Positions 46,896-58,615 of a stretch of DNA of 64,000 nucleotides are shown piece by piece (positions within the stretch are counted from its first letter, which is position 1; each line of letters opens with the position of its first letter). Source of the DNA: Alligator mississippiensis. Taxonomy: Eukaryota; Chordata; Crocodylia; Alligatoridae. Both the position numbers and the translations under genes were made by a program. The DNA lies in NCBI RefSeq assembly GCF_030867095.1, contig NC_081824.1:168090933-168154932 (forward strand). The letters are read 5' to 3'. The notes under the pieces are model-generated. The model had not been told where the DNA came from. It searched no databases and saw only the letters and a list, made by a program, of their open reading frames with translations.

Positions 46896-49112
46896 TGAGG
46901 CAGTTCAGTAAGTTGTCTGGAAGATCTCTTCAGTGAGACCAAGAGAAACTCAGTGACATGGAACTGGGGGAGAAGGGCCAGGTTTTCTCCAGGGTCTGCC
47001 CCTGCCTCTCCCCTAGGCAGGGAGCCCCTAATTCCCATGGTTTGCAGAGCAAGCAGGAAATTTCACTGGATTGTGCTGTATCTTGGGTGGGAAGGCATTG
47101 CAAACAAAAAAAAGAAATGGCTTCTTCTGACTGACATGGGGTAAGTTTAGCTCTTCAAGGAGTGAGAAGAGTATAAAACATCTCTTCTCACAGGCTGCTG
47201 ATATGGAAAGTGCTGGCTCATGTAACCTTTCTGTTACTATGATTCACTTGTCTCCAGTGGCTCTGGCACCTCATTCGCATTTGGTTCCTTCTTAGGCCTG
47301 GACCCAGCAGCAGAGCTCATGGTGGAAAAAGTGGTTCCAGTCATCTTCCTTGGGACAAGGACTTGTCTTTCCCATCCAGCCTCTCCAGAGCAGATCATTA
47401 TGTGGCTACCCTTTTTCTCCAGAGGTGGAAAGGCAGGATCCATGCCTGTAGACTATTCATGCAGTCCCCCTAGTAACACTATATGCCCATCACAGCTCAC
47501 TCTTCCCTCCCCCTTCCATTAAAGATCTGGCCCGCAGGCTGGCAAAGGGTATTGCTCACTTGTCCACTCTTTTTAAGGGACAGTAGAAAGTCCTAATATC
47601 TCTCATGAATCTCTAGATCTTCTAAATAAGAGAAATCTTTCAAGCAGAGGTCTTGACATGGTACCTCAGACGCTCAACAATGTGCCCCAGAATTAAACAG
47701 AAACAGGGAGCTAATTTCACAGGTATTTACTTTTAGAAATACAAAACACCAATGTAACCCAAACAAAAACCATCTAAATTATTAGTTAGAGTTAAGCACA
47801 GTCAAACAGGCCAAGCGAGTTTCCTTCTTAAACCCGCAGTTGGAAGAATATGAGCCTCATTGGGACTAAAGTTGGCTACAACAGCCTCAGCCCCAAGTAC
47901 ACTGGTTTTTGTTGTTTTTGTTTGGAAGGCCTATATTCAAGGTGGAGGCATTGATTGCAAGTGCAGTTCCTGCCTTTCTGCCCATCAAAAAATCCTATGT
48001 TAAACATGCATTAACCTAACCCTCATTAGGAGACTATGATGATTATGATTTCCTGTACTTTGTAAATGGTCCAAGACACATCCTGGGGCAAAAGTGACTC
48101 CTGCTGAGAAACGTGGAACTGCAGCTTAAACTCCAGTATCCTTCTGCATATTTGGTGATGAACATTTTAGGGGCCATAAAGAAAAAGCAGTCACTGTGGA
48201 ATTAAAAGCAGGTGACAGTCTCTTTCTCCTTCCTGTGGATCTCCAGGCTACCTGAGGTCTTTTCCTTCAGATTCCAGCATGGAGGTTGCGCCTTAAGAGG
48301 GGGCTACTGATACTTTTCCTGAGAGGTGGATGCTCAAGACTGAGATTCACTGGAAAACCAACCATCTTTTGTTCTGGGGCTCCCAAGGTCTAGACACATC
48401 CCTTCTCTATGAGGCACATTTCAAAGGGGTCCCTCATTTGGGGTGCAAGCAACCTTAAAAATGGGTATGTGATTCAAAAGAACTTGCACATGGCCCCTAG
48501 GATGAGTTTATCATTTTTCCCAGAATAAAGCAAAATAAACGTGGTCAGCAAGGCTCTCTGCAACCTTAGACGAGAAAAGGTACAGTAGTCCTTCTCCTAT
48601 ATATTAGAAAGATAGAACCAGTCCTGTGCAGAAAGAGTTGTTTTGCAAAAGTAAGCGTGATCCTTTGTGATACATAGTATAGCAATGTTATGCAACCCAT
48701 CTGGGGCCTCAGGTCTCAGCACATCCATAAGGAGATCAACACTCCAGGCAGATATTTAAATCCTTTGTTATGGTATGGATGTAATCATCATATCCATCTC
48801 CCTAAAAATTCAGAATGTAAAAATAAATCTATTGGAGATTTACAGAAGATGGTAGCAGGGTGATTTACCCAGTGATACTTCCATTATGGCAACAGAGCTA
48901 CTTTTCAACAGAGTACTGTACACCCTTTTCTTTACAAGGATAGTCACATGTCATATCCCTTCATTCAACGGAACAAGATGGATCAAGCTGTTGTTGGTGT
49001 GACCTTCTCTTCACATTGTAAAAGGTCCAGTAGTCTTCATTAAAAGCCTCCAGAAATGTAGCTTTGAAGAAACAAATGAAAGACCCAGTTTCAGCCTTGC
49101 ACTGCTCACTTG
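46896..49112. other. Intergenic, no gene recognised
   Basis: Mostly unique-looking sequence with short ORFs on both strands that show no domain or codon-bias signal. No splice-bounded exon resembling the usual downstream neighbour RASGRP3 was noticed. Confidence 0.6.
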
Positions 49113-49582
49113 ACACAGAGGGCACATCCCCACGGGCATGCATGCGCAGAGGAGCGTGTTTCCCATGGGACAAATAGCAGCAGCTATTTGTGCTGTTGTT
49201 ATTTGTCCCTGGGCATGCCCCCACATGCACTCTCTGGTGCACAGCAAAGGGACATGGATGGGGTAGGGGAGGCTGAGGTCAGCAGCTGTTCTGGCCCCAC
49301 CAGCCTTACCTGAGGTCCTAGGGGCTTCCTAGAGCACCAGCAACATCAAGGCAACTGTTTGGCTCCGGTTTCTGGTAGCACACACTTTTGCCACATGCAA
49401 TATGCTACTTTTTTAGCAGCAGTTTTTTTCTTACACTGGGATTGCCAGATGCCAAAAAAAACTGCTGCACTGCAAAGTAGTGTGGCACATGGGTGTACAT
49501 GCACTGCATGCAGTTTGCAGTGCCTCAAATGGCTTTGAGGTGCCACAAAACACACATGCACATTCATGGGGACACATCCAGA
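49113..49582. mobile_element. TIR miniature element (GCACATCCCCA type)
   Basis: The left gagggcacatccccacggg and the reverse complement of the right end (ctggatgtgtccccatgaat) are imperfect inverted repeats continuing about 28 bp. The body contains local inversions such as acaaatagcagcagctattt. It is related in style to the element at 20127-20579. The target-site duplication was not resolved. Confidence 0.6.
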
Positions 49583-50204
49583 GGGTGCAGAGACCATCTG
49601 AAAGTCCCCAGCGTGACAAAATCCCGGTAGGCTTGGACTTAGAAGAGCAGGCAAGTCTATATGCCTTTCTCCTCGGTGCAGAGAGAAGGAGTCAGGCAGG
49701 TTCCTAAGGAATTACTGACAGCTATCAGAAGTTAAAGCAGCTGATAGGCTGCTCTAACCAGGTACCAGGAGCTGTAGCAGGCAAACCTGGCTAAAAAGGG
49801 GCAAAAGCAACCTTGCTGCTTCTCCCAGCCAACCAGGGTATATACAAGAGTAGACAGTATGATGCATGCCAGCTGCTGAACCAGAATGGGTATGGCCATC
49901 TGCTATACCTCCTCACAGTAGGTTGGTGGTTGGCTCTCAGCTTCTCCCCTTTTACCCACCTCTATAGAAGAGGGCTCTGGGTGGCTGTGGGGAGAAGCTA
50001 TACTTTGTTAGTCCTACATTAAGGCTTGTTGAGCGAGGTGAGCTCCAGTTGTGCTCTCCCTGAGGGGTCCTACACCTTGGCAGGTAAAGGGGCAATAGAA
50101 AGAGTAGAACTTAGCATTATTTCTTAGGGGTTGGGGAAAGCACTGGGAGGCACATGTGGAAGTGGTACCCCTTCCTGCCTCTTCATAACAATGAGGCTGG
50201 CAGG
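49583..50204. other. Intergenic, no gene recognised
   Basis: Only short ORFs on both strands, with no domain or codon-bias signal; no repeat family was recognised here. Confidence 0.55.
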
Positions 50205-50402
50205 CTTGTTGGCTCACAAGTTAACAGGTCATGGCTTGGGAACCCAGTTTCAATTCATAGGTAGGTAGATGTTTTCTTAGCACAGCTAATACATGGGGAG
50301 CAAAGTGAGGGAGGCATAGTCCAGCTTATCAAATACCTATGCAGGGGGTCGGACTCGATGATCTGTTGAGGTCCCTTCCAACCCTAGCACCTATGAATCT
50401 AT
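50205..50402 (+). repeat. SINE-like element with tRNA-like head and CR1-type tail
   Basis: A box A-like TGGCTCACAAG at 50214 and a box B-like gtttcaattc at 50249 precede a body ending ggtcggactcgatgatctg, then gaggtcccttccaacccta and the tail ctatgaatctatgaa. That tail is typical of CR1-mobilised SINEs in sauropsids. Confidence 0.6.
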
Positions 50403-51145
50403 GAACCACAAGTAGCTGTATGAAACTAAGGTATCCCTTTACATGCAACAAGATCTGCCAAGTTAATGAAAGCCGTGAAAATATCCTAACGGCCAAGTAC
50501 GACGCCATGATTCGTATTCCTTTCTGAATGTGGCTGAATCTGGAATTGATTTCAGCTTATACCAAAGGGCATGTTTATACTCTCAAGGACCCTTTTTAAA
50601 ACATATTAGTCCTTTTTCAGCCAGCAGTTTCCTTGCTGCAGAAATGATGCTGTAAAATTGCTGACATGGTAGAAGTGAATTCTGCTAGTTCCATTACAGA
50701 CCTACCGCCTGAATGGAAACAGTAAAAGCGCTACAGACCCTACAAGGACACATTAAAGTTTTGATTGTGGTGATAGCTGAGTATGAATTGGGAGCAGCAG
50801 TGGGAAGATATTAGCATTAGCTGAGCAGCATTGGGAAGATATTAAGATAATTTCTGAGTAGTACTGAAAAGATATTCATAGGACAATTAGTCAAAGCTAG
50901 AATAATTATCAGAGTGAGCCATTTAACACTGTTTAAATTAAAGAAGAAGAAACCCGCCACCTGTTTGCTGCAGGGTAGCAAATATTGAACCCAAGAGACA
51001 AAAATGGTAGTTTGCAATAGGTGCCTTAGCGTTATTCTGATCCAAGGCAGATGAATGATAGAAGTATGAGAAAATGCAGATTAGAAAATTTTCTAAATAT
51101 GAAAGTTTTCTTGAACTGCAGTTTTCTTGAACTATTATCTTAAAG
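50403..51145. other. Intergenic, no gene recognised
   Basis: AT-rich sequence with a local near-duplication of agcattagctgagcagcatt-like segments (gggaagatatta at about 50800 and 50830). No other structure was identified. Confidence 0.6.
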
Positions 51146-51370
51146 GAGTCATTCTCAGTCTTTGTAGACTCAAAGCGCCCCTCAGAAAATGCCAGCTCTT
51201 AGCTTTCACCTTGTCTTGACTACAGAAACATAACAGCACAATTCTTCTGTTGTAAAGACCTCAGAAAGTCTACAACAGGTCAGAATGGTTTTTGACGCTA
51301 TGGATTCTGTGGCAACCTTAAAGGATCTCATGGCACCCCAAGGTGGCATGTCACTAGTTGAGAAGCACTG
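51146..51370. mobile_element. Non-autonomous hAT element (family of 7762/12708)
   Basis: The 225-bp copy starts gagtcattctcagtcttt and ends ttgagaagcactg. It shares cctcagaaaatgccagctct, ttctgttgtaaagacctcag and gacgctatggattct with the other family members. Flanking octamers tcttaaag and cattgaag match at 5 of 8 positions. Confidence 0.72.
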
Positions 51371-51760
51371 CATTGAAGGAACATAAACTTAAAAAATTGC
51401 ATGGCTTTCTAAAAAGAAACTGCACTGTTGCACTTTCCTAATGTTGTCCACTTTGAAACAAACCTTGAACTGGCTGTGGTTGTGCGTTCCGTAGGCACCT
51501 TTGACCTCAAGCCTATAAATCTACCAGAAAATTGGGTGTCATATCTGGACACAGAAGTGACATTTTTCAAGTGATCTGGCCCCTGAAAGCGCTCTGTAGC
51601 CATGTCATAACATGTGCATGGCTAGAGAGTGCTTTTAAAATGGCCGATCACACGCACAAAAAAACCCACCTGGTCAAATCAGGTATTACATTAAGGAATT
51701 CAAAAGCAGAGCATCTTAGGGAACTTGTGTTCCCTCCCAGGTTAATTTTTGCATAGGGAG

Positions 51761-52060
51761 CAGGGCTGGGTTGGTGCTACCAACCCAGCCCTGCCACTTG
51801 GGCTGTCAGGGGGAGAGGGAGGAGGCTGTTCTGGCTACTCCCAGCTGCTGAATGGCCGGAGCTGGGCTGGGGGAGGGGCAGGAAACAGAGCCCCCTTGCC
51901 TCACAGCCCCCCAGCTACCCCCAAGAGTCAGGGTAGCTAGGAGGGGGGCCATGAAGTGAGGGGGCACTATTCCCTGCCCCTGCTCTCCCTCAGCTCTGGC
52001 CATTCAGCAGCTGGGAGCTCCCTCTGCCCCAACAGCCCCAGAACTGGGGGAGGGGAGAGG
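51761..52060. repeat. GC-rich fold-back (inverted repeat) structure
   Basis: A perfect 15-bp inverted repeat, CAGGGCTGGGTTGGT at 51761-51775 with its complement at 51779-51793 (loop GCT), is followed by a larger hairpin. The segment cccagctgctgaatggcc around 51840-51864 recurs inverted at 51993-52017 (24 of 25 positions), and the intervening arms remain largely complementary (ggggcaggaaacag versus ctattccctgcccc) to a centre near 51920. It is non-coding and probably a miniature element core. Confidence 0.8.
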
Positions 52061-52175
52061 GATGAGGGATGAGGTGAGGGATGGTTCTGCAGTTTTTTCA
52101 TCAGGGCAGTAAAGGCTGGCTACAGCCCTTCCCCAACCAAAGGCTGACATCTAATTGGTCAGGTGGTGGGGGGAG

Positions 52176-52845
52176 CTCTAACTCATGGCACTTTGGGTGC
52201 AGACAGAAGTGCAGCTCCCAGCTGTAACTCAGAATGATTTTTGCAAAGCGTTCAGAGTGACAACATTTCCCCAGACCACACAGAAGTTCAGTGTTGGTTC
52301 CAGGGCCAGGGGAATTTAACAGAGGGCTGGGAGCCTGCAGCCAGGTTCCCATAGCAGCCAGGGCTCCCACAGCCAGGCTCTCTGCCAGTGCTCACTGTTT
52401 TCAGAATGTGGGGGGGGAAGGCAGCAGAGGGAGCTCATTCTTGGGGCTCCCCAGCTGATGCTGAAGGGTGGGATGGGTACCTCATGGGGCTCTCCAATAC
52501 ACTAGCTCCACCCTCGGCGGGGGGTGGGGAGATCTGAAAAAACACCAGAATGAACTCTCTCTGCTCCCTTTCCCCCCTCCCATTCTGAAAACAATGACAG
52601 GCTTGGAGCACCGCAGATGCAAATTACAAAAGACACTACATTTTGAAATCTCTTTATCTGATACCTCATGCGATGAGGGGTCAGATTTTCACTCGACTGG
52701 CCATTTTTTGAAGCTCTCTGAATCCATGCACTTGTGTTTGGTTACAGCTATAAACTACTTTCTGGGGCCATATTGGGTGAAGATTGGCACTTCTGTCTGC
52801 ACCCTTTTTGTAAAGCGCCATGAGTTAGAGAGAGGCCCTAGCATC
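52176..52845. repeat. Large imperfect palindrome (fold-back element)
   Basis: The left arm ctctaactcatggcacttt and gggtgcagacagaagtgc (52176-52214) is inverted at 52788-52840. A second paired segment, ctcactgttttcagaatgtg with cagagggagctcattctt (52390-52443), is inverted at 52540-52600. The centre is near 52490. A 135-codon ORF across the right half (52468-52875) is regarded as incidental. Precise termini and a target-site duplication were not found. Confidence 0.7.
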
Positions 52846-52875
52846 TGGCTGTGCCCTCTGTCTCTCTCCAACTAA

Positions 52876-55366
52876 CATGCTCTGACCTCCAGTATCATCA
52901 CTGGTCAGATAGCTGAGTCCTTATCAGGTATAAAGAATAGTATTTTCAAAGAGACTAAAAGGTTCAGGCTACCATACCCCTAGCAGTAACCCAGACAGAA
53001 AGCACATCTGCTGTCCTGAGGAACCCTGCTAAGCTTATATTTGGTCCTCTGCCAATATACTCATCTAGCATTAGAAGGTGGTTTTCACTGGCAGGAGCAG
53101 GGTTCCCAAGTGAAGTATGTGCCACTCTTGGGGAGGCCATGAATACGTCTAATTCTTTCTAGCCTGATATTTCCCTTGTTCTCCTTCCTTTCACCTTTGA
53201 TGCACTGTTCACTGCTTCCCATTAGCTCTTAGGGAAAAGAGAACATACTGCAAGCCAGAATGGAAAGGTTTTATGCAACAATTTCTGCATCACCTCCAAA
53301 CCCTATCTAGCCAGATTGCCAGGATCCACTCTGGGTGGGATTTTCCATGGAACGTAGTGCTGGTTTCATTCTGCTCCTGCTGAGGCCAGAGGAGCTTCCA
53401 CTGATTCCAACAGGAGAATTAATCCAACACCAAACATTTCGGAAAATCCCACCCTCTGTGTTGAACAGAGAATGTTATTGGCAGAAGTAGGACTGTGAGA
53501 TTTTTTTTTTAAATGTTAAAGGGTTTGGGGGGGGGCAGGGTTTGCTTATTAACTATTTTCTGATTACCTTAGGGCTTGCAAAGGACTTTTCTGGCAGCTG
53601 TGTACTGTTTTGTCTCAATGTCCCATCAAGAGAAGACGGCCTGTCCCTACCACAGCAGCAATGGACCAGCATTCCAGATAAAAGGAGCCCTGTCTCAGGC
53701 ATTCTGGGCTGATGAATCTAGCCACCACCAAGGAAATGATCAGGTACACATTTTCTGTTTTCCCAGGATCCTGTTTTTTAAAATCTCATTCTGAAAATTA
53801 AATTCAGCCTCCAAAAATTTCAAATGGTCCCTGGAACACAATGGCCACCATGCCAAGTAGGTGCTCCTTCTTACCTACTTCTTGCAGCTGCCTAGCCTAC
53901 CTCTGACCACCAGCACTGGGATACCATCTATTACCTTGAACTGTGGCTCCCTTCTGCTCTCTTTCCACTCACAGACCTCAATCCATTCTTTTCTCTCACC
54001 TATCTTCTCTTGGCACCATACCCAAGGCCACCAGTACTCTCTCACTGCTCACCTATCTCTCTACCTACCCAAAGCAACAGGCACCCATGCACTTATTCCT
54101 TTCAGCTTCCTAGTCACCACACTTGGTCTCCACAGAGTAGCTCTCAATGTCTAGATATGAATTCACTATTCCCTGAAAAGCAATGGGTGCTGTCTGGTAA
54201 ATGACACATCTCCTCCCAAAATAGATTGAGTTACTACTTATTTATCCTCAAAGTAGGTTGATTCATTATCCCTAACAAATATTGCGTGACCTCATAATGT
54301 CTTCCTCACAGTAAGCCCTATCATCTTTTTTTTTATCTGATATCATGCCAAGCAGGTGGTTTGAGGGCAGATAAATCCATTATCCATTATCTGGAAGAGG
54401 AAATATGAAAAATAAAACAAGAAATGGAAGGGAACTCATTGCATTTTTCCCACTGCAGGCTGAAATTGTTTCCTCAGTGTTTCTAAAATAAAAAAGATAT
54501 AAAATTATTTTTAAAAACAAATTTTAAATTGAAAGCAAATCAGAAATGTTATGAGTTTATTGCTCAGTGCAACATTAGCCCACTTTAGTGCACCAAATTT
54601 ATGATAATGGTGTTCAATTTTACTCTTGAAGAAACCCATGCATAATGTATCCAAACACATATACATCCTTCTTCCCTGTAACTTCACATCTGGGTTGGCT
54701 TCTGGGATGGGGTTTATTCCACCTGAAGGCAGCAATAACTTTTAGCTGAACTGGTACTTATTTCAGCTAATAAAACCTGTTTGAGGTCTGTGTGTTTGCT
54801 GAAAACATCAATCCTTTCCATACACTGGACTAAATAAAGCTTGTAAAAATGCAGTAAGGAACACTTCTGTATTGCCAGGTAGAACAGTAAGGTCCAACTA
54901 ATTTGGCAGGCTTGCCACAGGTTAGCCCTGTACCATCCCAAGTGCCACTCTGATTCCCTTCCCCTGCCCAATCTCCTCCTCTTCTTTCTGGTCCCTGCCT
55001 GATCTGATGTTCTGTTTTCTGCTCCCTGCCCTTATCTGCCACTGTGCTGCTGTCCCATCCCTGATCTGCTACGTGCCACATACAGAAGCTGCCCATATCA
55101 CTTGTGGCACTCGTGCCACAAGTTGACCATCCCATGGACTAGAAGACATATTATATTAGCTATTGCCCTTCTTTAAAGCTATATAGATCTGATTTCCTTT
55201 CATCAGGAACACCACCATGAATCTCTGTGGAGTTATAGAAGTAGAAGTGATGAGAGAACTGGACCTTTTGATTTTTAAAGAATGGATCAAACAAAAACTT
55301 CATGGAAGCAGTCTCCTCAAAATATAGCATCCCTGTCCCTTTAGTCACTACTGTAATCCCTTAGTC
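52876..55366. other. Intergenic, no gene recognised
   Basis: Contains the palindrome at 53335-53452 and a 9-nt G run near 53527. Otherwise short ORFs without domain signal; nothing else supported. Confidence 0.6.
53335..53452. repeat. Palindromic GGGATTTTC-type miniature element
   Basis: The 118-bp segment starts gtgggattttccatgga and ends ttcggaaaatcccac, clear inverted termini. It belongs with the palindromes at 21033, 34498 and 44381. Confidence 0.62.
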
Positions 55367-55662
55367 CAGTGATTCTCCATCAGGGGGTCCTGGCACCATT
55401 GGGTGCTATAGGATCCTTTTAAGGATACTATGCAATATTAGCACTGTTAGGTGTCCAAACACTTACATGATTCACAAAATGACCCCAGCGATTTCAAATA
55501 GGAATCAATAGTTGCAAAACCATTCTGACCTGCTGCGAGCTTTCTGAGTTCTTTCAACAGAATAATTGCTCTGTTATTTTTTCATAGTAAAAAAATTAGG
55601 AAGAAAAGAGCTGGCATTTTCCAAAGAGATATAAGGAGTCCAGAAAGGTTGAGAATACCTTC
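55367..55662 (-). mobile_element. Non-autonomous hAT element, inverted copy of the 7762 family
   Basis: It starts cagtgattctccatcagggg and ends ggttgagaatacctt. In reverse complement it shows gagctggcattttcc... orientation-reversed family sequence (aagagctggcattttcc, ttcaacagaataattgctct, aaataggaatcaatag). It is about 296 bp; the flanks match weakly. Confidence 0.65.
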
Positions 55663-56869
55663 CCTCATCTCTGTATAAATCCCCTTTCCCTTTACCCCTG
55701 TATTCACACCTAGATAACTGTTTCCATAGAGTGACATTTACTTGCTTGCCTTGGTGTAAGTCCATTGGTTTCTACAGTTTTACACAAAGGATTGATTTTC
55801 TTCACAATGTATAAAGAACTATTTCAGCTCCAAGATCTTGGCAGTCAAACACTTCAAAGTCCCCAGTAATAATAATATAAAATAATTTCAAGTGCTTACC
55901 AAAAAAATTAGAGACCTACCACAGAAGGAATGGTAGCAGTTAGCAATGTTTCAACCTTGTGTTGTAGAAAAGTTCACCACACCGAAGTCCTCCCCCAGTG
56001 ACCATCACTTGAGAAGTGAACTAAAATGTACTGCAGTCAAGGGCTGGGAAATATAAAATAAAGACACGTTGAATTTTTTATGAGGCCAACTTTTAGACAT
56101 TTTAAATTGCTTTTTTTAACCCTTTACTTGACCCATTTTGTCACAGCACCATAAATAGGATAGATGCCAAAAGCCTGGGTCTATGCTGAGCAACAGGTGT
56201 AAATCAGAATTAACTGTACTGAGGTCAGTGAAGTTACACACTTGTAAACCTTGCCAGAAATCATAATCGGGCCCCAAGTGTTTAATGATGGTGAGGAAAC
56301 TTGGGCATATATAAAAAGGTACTGCAGAGATACAGGCAGAATTTAAGCTTCCAAAGTGTACTTGCATTCTAAGACACATTAAAAAGAAAAAGCAGAAATG
56401 GAACAAGTAGCTTTGTAGTTATGTATTGCTTGGAGCTTTTAAGAGCCGAGATACTTTAACCTCCAGTCTTTATCACTAGAGGTCAGCACAGCACCTAAAA
56501 TTCTCTATTGTTCAAGGCTATTGCATGAGCAGTTAACAAAATCTGCAACTTTGAGCCTGAGTAACTGTGTCTTTATAAATCTCCTTACTATGAAAAAAAG
56601 AGTCTTGTTCTAAATTGTTTGCAGTTGGCTCTTTGTGCCTCCAGGAAAACAGTAGGTCTGAAGCTACAAAGAGAGCGGTCAATGGCAGCAGTTGGCAAGT
56701 CAGAAGCAAGTCTCAAGCTAAGAACTGTTTCAGCTGTTTAATGGCCCAAGGGGAATAATTAAACTCTAACGAATGTTATGCTGAACACTGTCTGCTTGCC
56801 TAGATTATCACCTATCACAACAAAAAGTGAGGATGTTCTTCAGATGAATGCACAGCTGACTGGCACTCA
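55663..56869. other. Intergenic, no gene recognised
   Basis: AT-rich, with no gene, repeat or RNA signal that I can support. Confidence 0.6.
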
Positions 56870-57032
56870 GGACATGTGTTTTGATTCTTTACACAACCAT
56901 AGACTTTCCTAGGTGAGTTTTAGCAAGATGTTTCACTTCTCCCTGCACCATTATCCCCATGTACATAAAAAGGACTAACTCATGTTTGTAAAGTGTTTGG
57001 GCTTCTAGGATGGCAGCTACTATAAATATGCA
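56870..57032 (+). repeat. MIR-like SINE fragment
   Basis: The segment contains tgagttttagcaagatgttt, cacttctccctgcaccatta and catgtttgtaaagtgtttgg, followed by gctactataaatatgcatg. This order matches the MIR 3' half (cttgggcaagttactt... tgtaaagcgctttgg... gctatataaatg). The bounds are approximate. Confidence 0.65.
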
Positions 57033-57422
57033 TGTTGAACAGATATTTCAGCTAAAGTAGCATAATTGTATCAAAGACCAAAAACATCAAAGAAAAATAA
57101 GGCTTCAAAGTGAACAAATAAATGTGTGGGATTAAGCTGGCATTCTTTTAACAGTTTTATAGCCCCCTTGCTCCATACTTTCTGGTCCTGGCATATGTTA
57201 TACCAGTCTAGAGGCTGTTTAGACTCACATCACTGACATAAAGTCCCAAGAACCAGGGGCATATCCAAGGGGGTGCAGTGCACTCGAGTTCCCCATGGCC
57301 CACCCCACTCCCCACCCCACCTCCATGGTGCACTCCAGTTCTCCATAGCCCCAGATGAGGAGCTCCCTGTGAAGTCCAAGGCACAGCCATAGCCCTGGAC
57401 TGATGTACTCCTCTCCAGGCCA

Positions 57423-58074
57423 TTTGTACATAACACAAAATTGGCCTTTAAAGTGGCTTAATGCCGTTTTGCACCACTTTAATGGTGCAGCTGTTTGCAC
57501 ATGTCGGTGGTGTAACGCGTGTTAAATGACTTTGGGACGCAGCAAAATAAAACATCTCCAAGGTGGTTTAGTTTGCTACACAGGGATGCACCGAGCTCCA
57601 TGCATCTCAGGGGCTGTGCAGTCAGCCCATGCAGGCAGCCTGTACAGGCAGACTCCACTGAAGGGGGAAAAAAAAGCAGTGAGCCTGATCTTTCTTTTTT
57701 TTTTTTCTCTCCTCAGATCCTGCCTGCCTGTCTGCCTGAGGTGTGCAGGAGGGCAGAGCTTCTCTCCACAGCTGTGGTGCCCCCCCCGGGACCACTTGCA
57801 GATGGGTGCTGCCTGGGGGGTTCCACCGCTGCCATGGAGGGAAGCACCAGTCCTCCCCCGGCCCCCCCGCCCCGACCAGCTTGGGGACCACTCAGCCCAC
57901 TGGCAGCTTGCCATTCCCTCCCCAGCACTGGAAAGGCAAGTAAGCATCAGGCCCAACCCTTCTGTAAATGCCACGGGGGTTTATTTCACCCTAAATTAAA
58001 GTGGTGTTTTTAAAGACTCACCGCTTCAATTTAGGGAGAATTAAACCGAAGTGAACCCCCATGGTGTGTACAAA
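57423..58074 (+). mobile_element. TIR element with TTTGTACA ends, GC-rich core
   Basis: It begins TTTGTACATAACAC and ends ggtgtgtacaaa; the terminal octamers TTTGTACA and TGTACAAA are exact inverted repeats. The left subterminal aattggcctttaaagtggc recurs inverted in the 29276-29909 element. The GC-rich core carries overlapping ORFs on both strands of up to 164 codons; because they track the GC-rich block shared with the other copy, I treat them as spurious. Confidence 0.65.
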
Positions 58075-58615
58075 CGCCCAAGGCAGGGAGCAGGTGAGAA
58101 TGGGGGAAGACCCATCAGCTGCTGCTGCTGTCCCCAGCTGATCTGGGGTTGAGGAAAGCCTGGGGCTACTTGTGCTCCAGGGGAGCAGCTCTGCAGGAAG
58201 CTGGTCTCAGTGGCAGAGGCAGCAGGTGGGTCCCTGTCCCCTGCCCCTCCACAGCATTTCCCTCACTGTCCTAGGGGCTCCAGCTGCAGGGAGCAGTGAC
58301 ATTGGGTACTGGGCTCAGCCAGTGCCTGCTCCTGGTCAGCAGGGGACACCAGGGAGGGGGGGGAGGAGGAGGAGGGAAGGGATTGGGCAAGGTCCAGGAA
58401 CACCTGGAAACGGGGACCTGGGATATCACTGAAGTGTAACAGAACTTTCTCATAGGCTTGCCTTGCCTATGACACAGTCCCTCCCATCCCCCATGAGAAA
58501 GAGCCCCGTGTATAACCCTGCACACAGGAGGGCACCTGGTGTATGTAACAAGCAGTTTTATTGGTCCTACAAAACCTGTGATTAGCACTAGCAGCTGTCT
58601 ATTAACTCCTTTAGG
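58075..58615. other. Intergenic, GC-rich, no gene recognised
   Basis: Contains a (GGA)-rich stretch near 58350-58380. Low-complexity ORFs only. Confidence 0.55.

Noticed and set aside
52468..52875. 135-codon + strand ORF
   Set aside because: It lies in the right half of a large palindrome, whose left arm carries the same sequence inverted. It has no domain signal.
57519..58013. Overlapping 157- and 164-codon + strand ORFs and a 132-codon - strand ORF
   Set aside because: All lie in the GC-rich core of a TIR element present in a second copy at 29276-29909. Long open frames on both strands are expected from GC-rich, stop-poor sequence.
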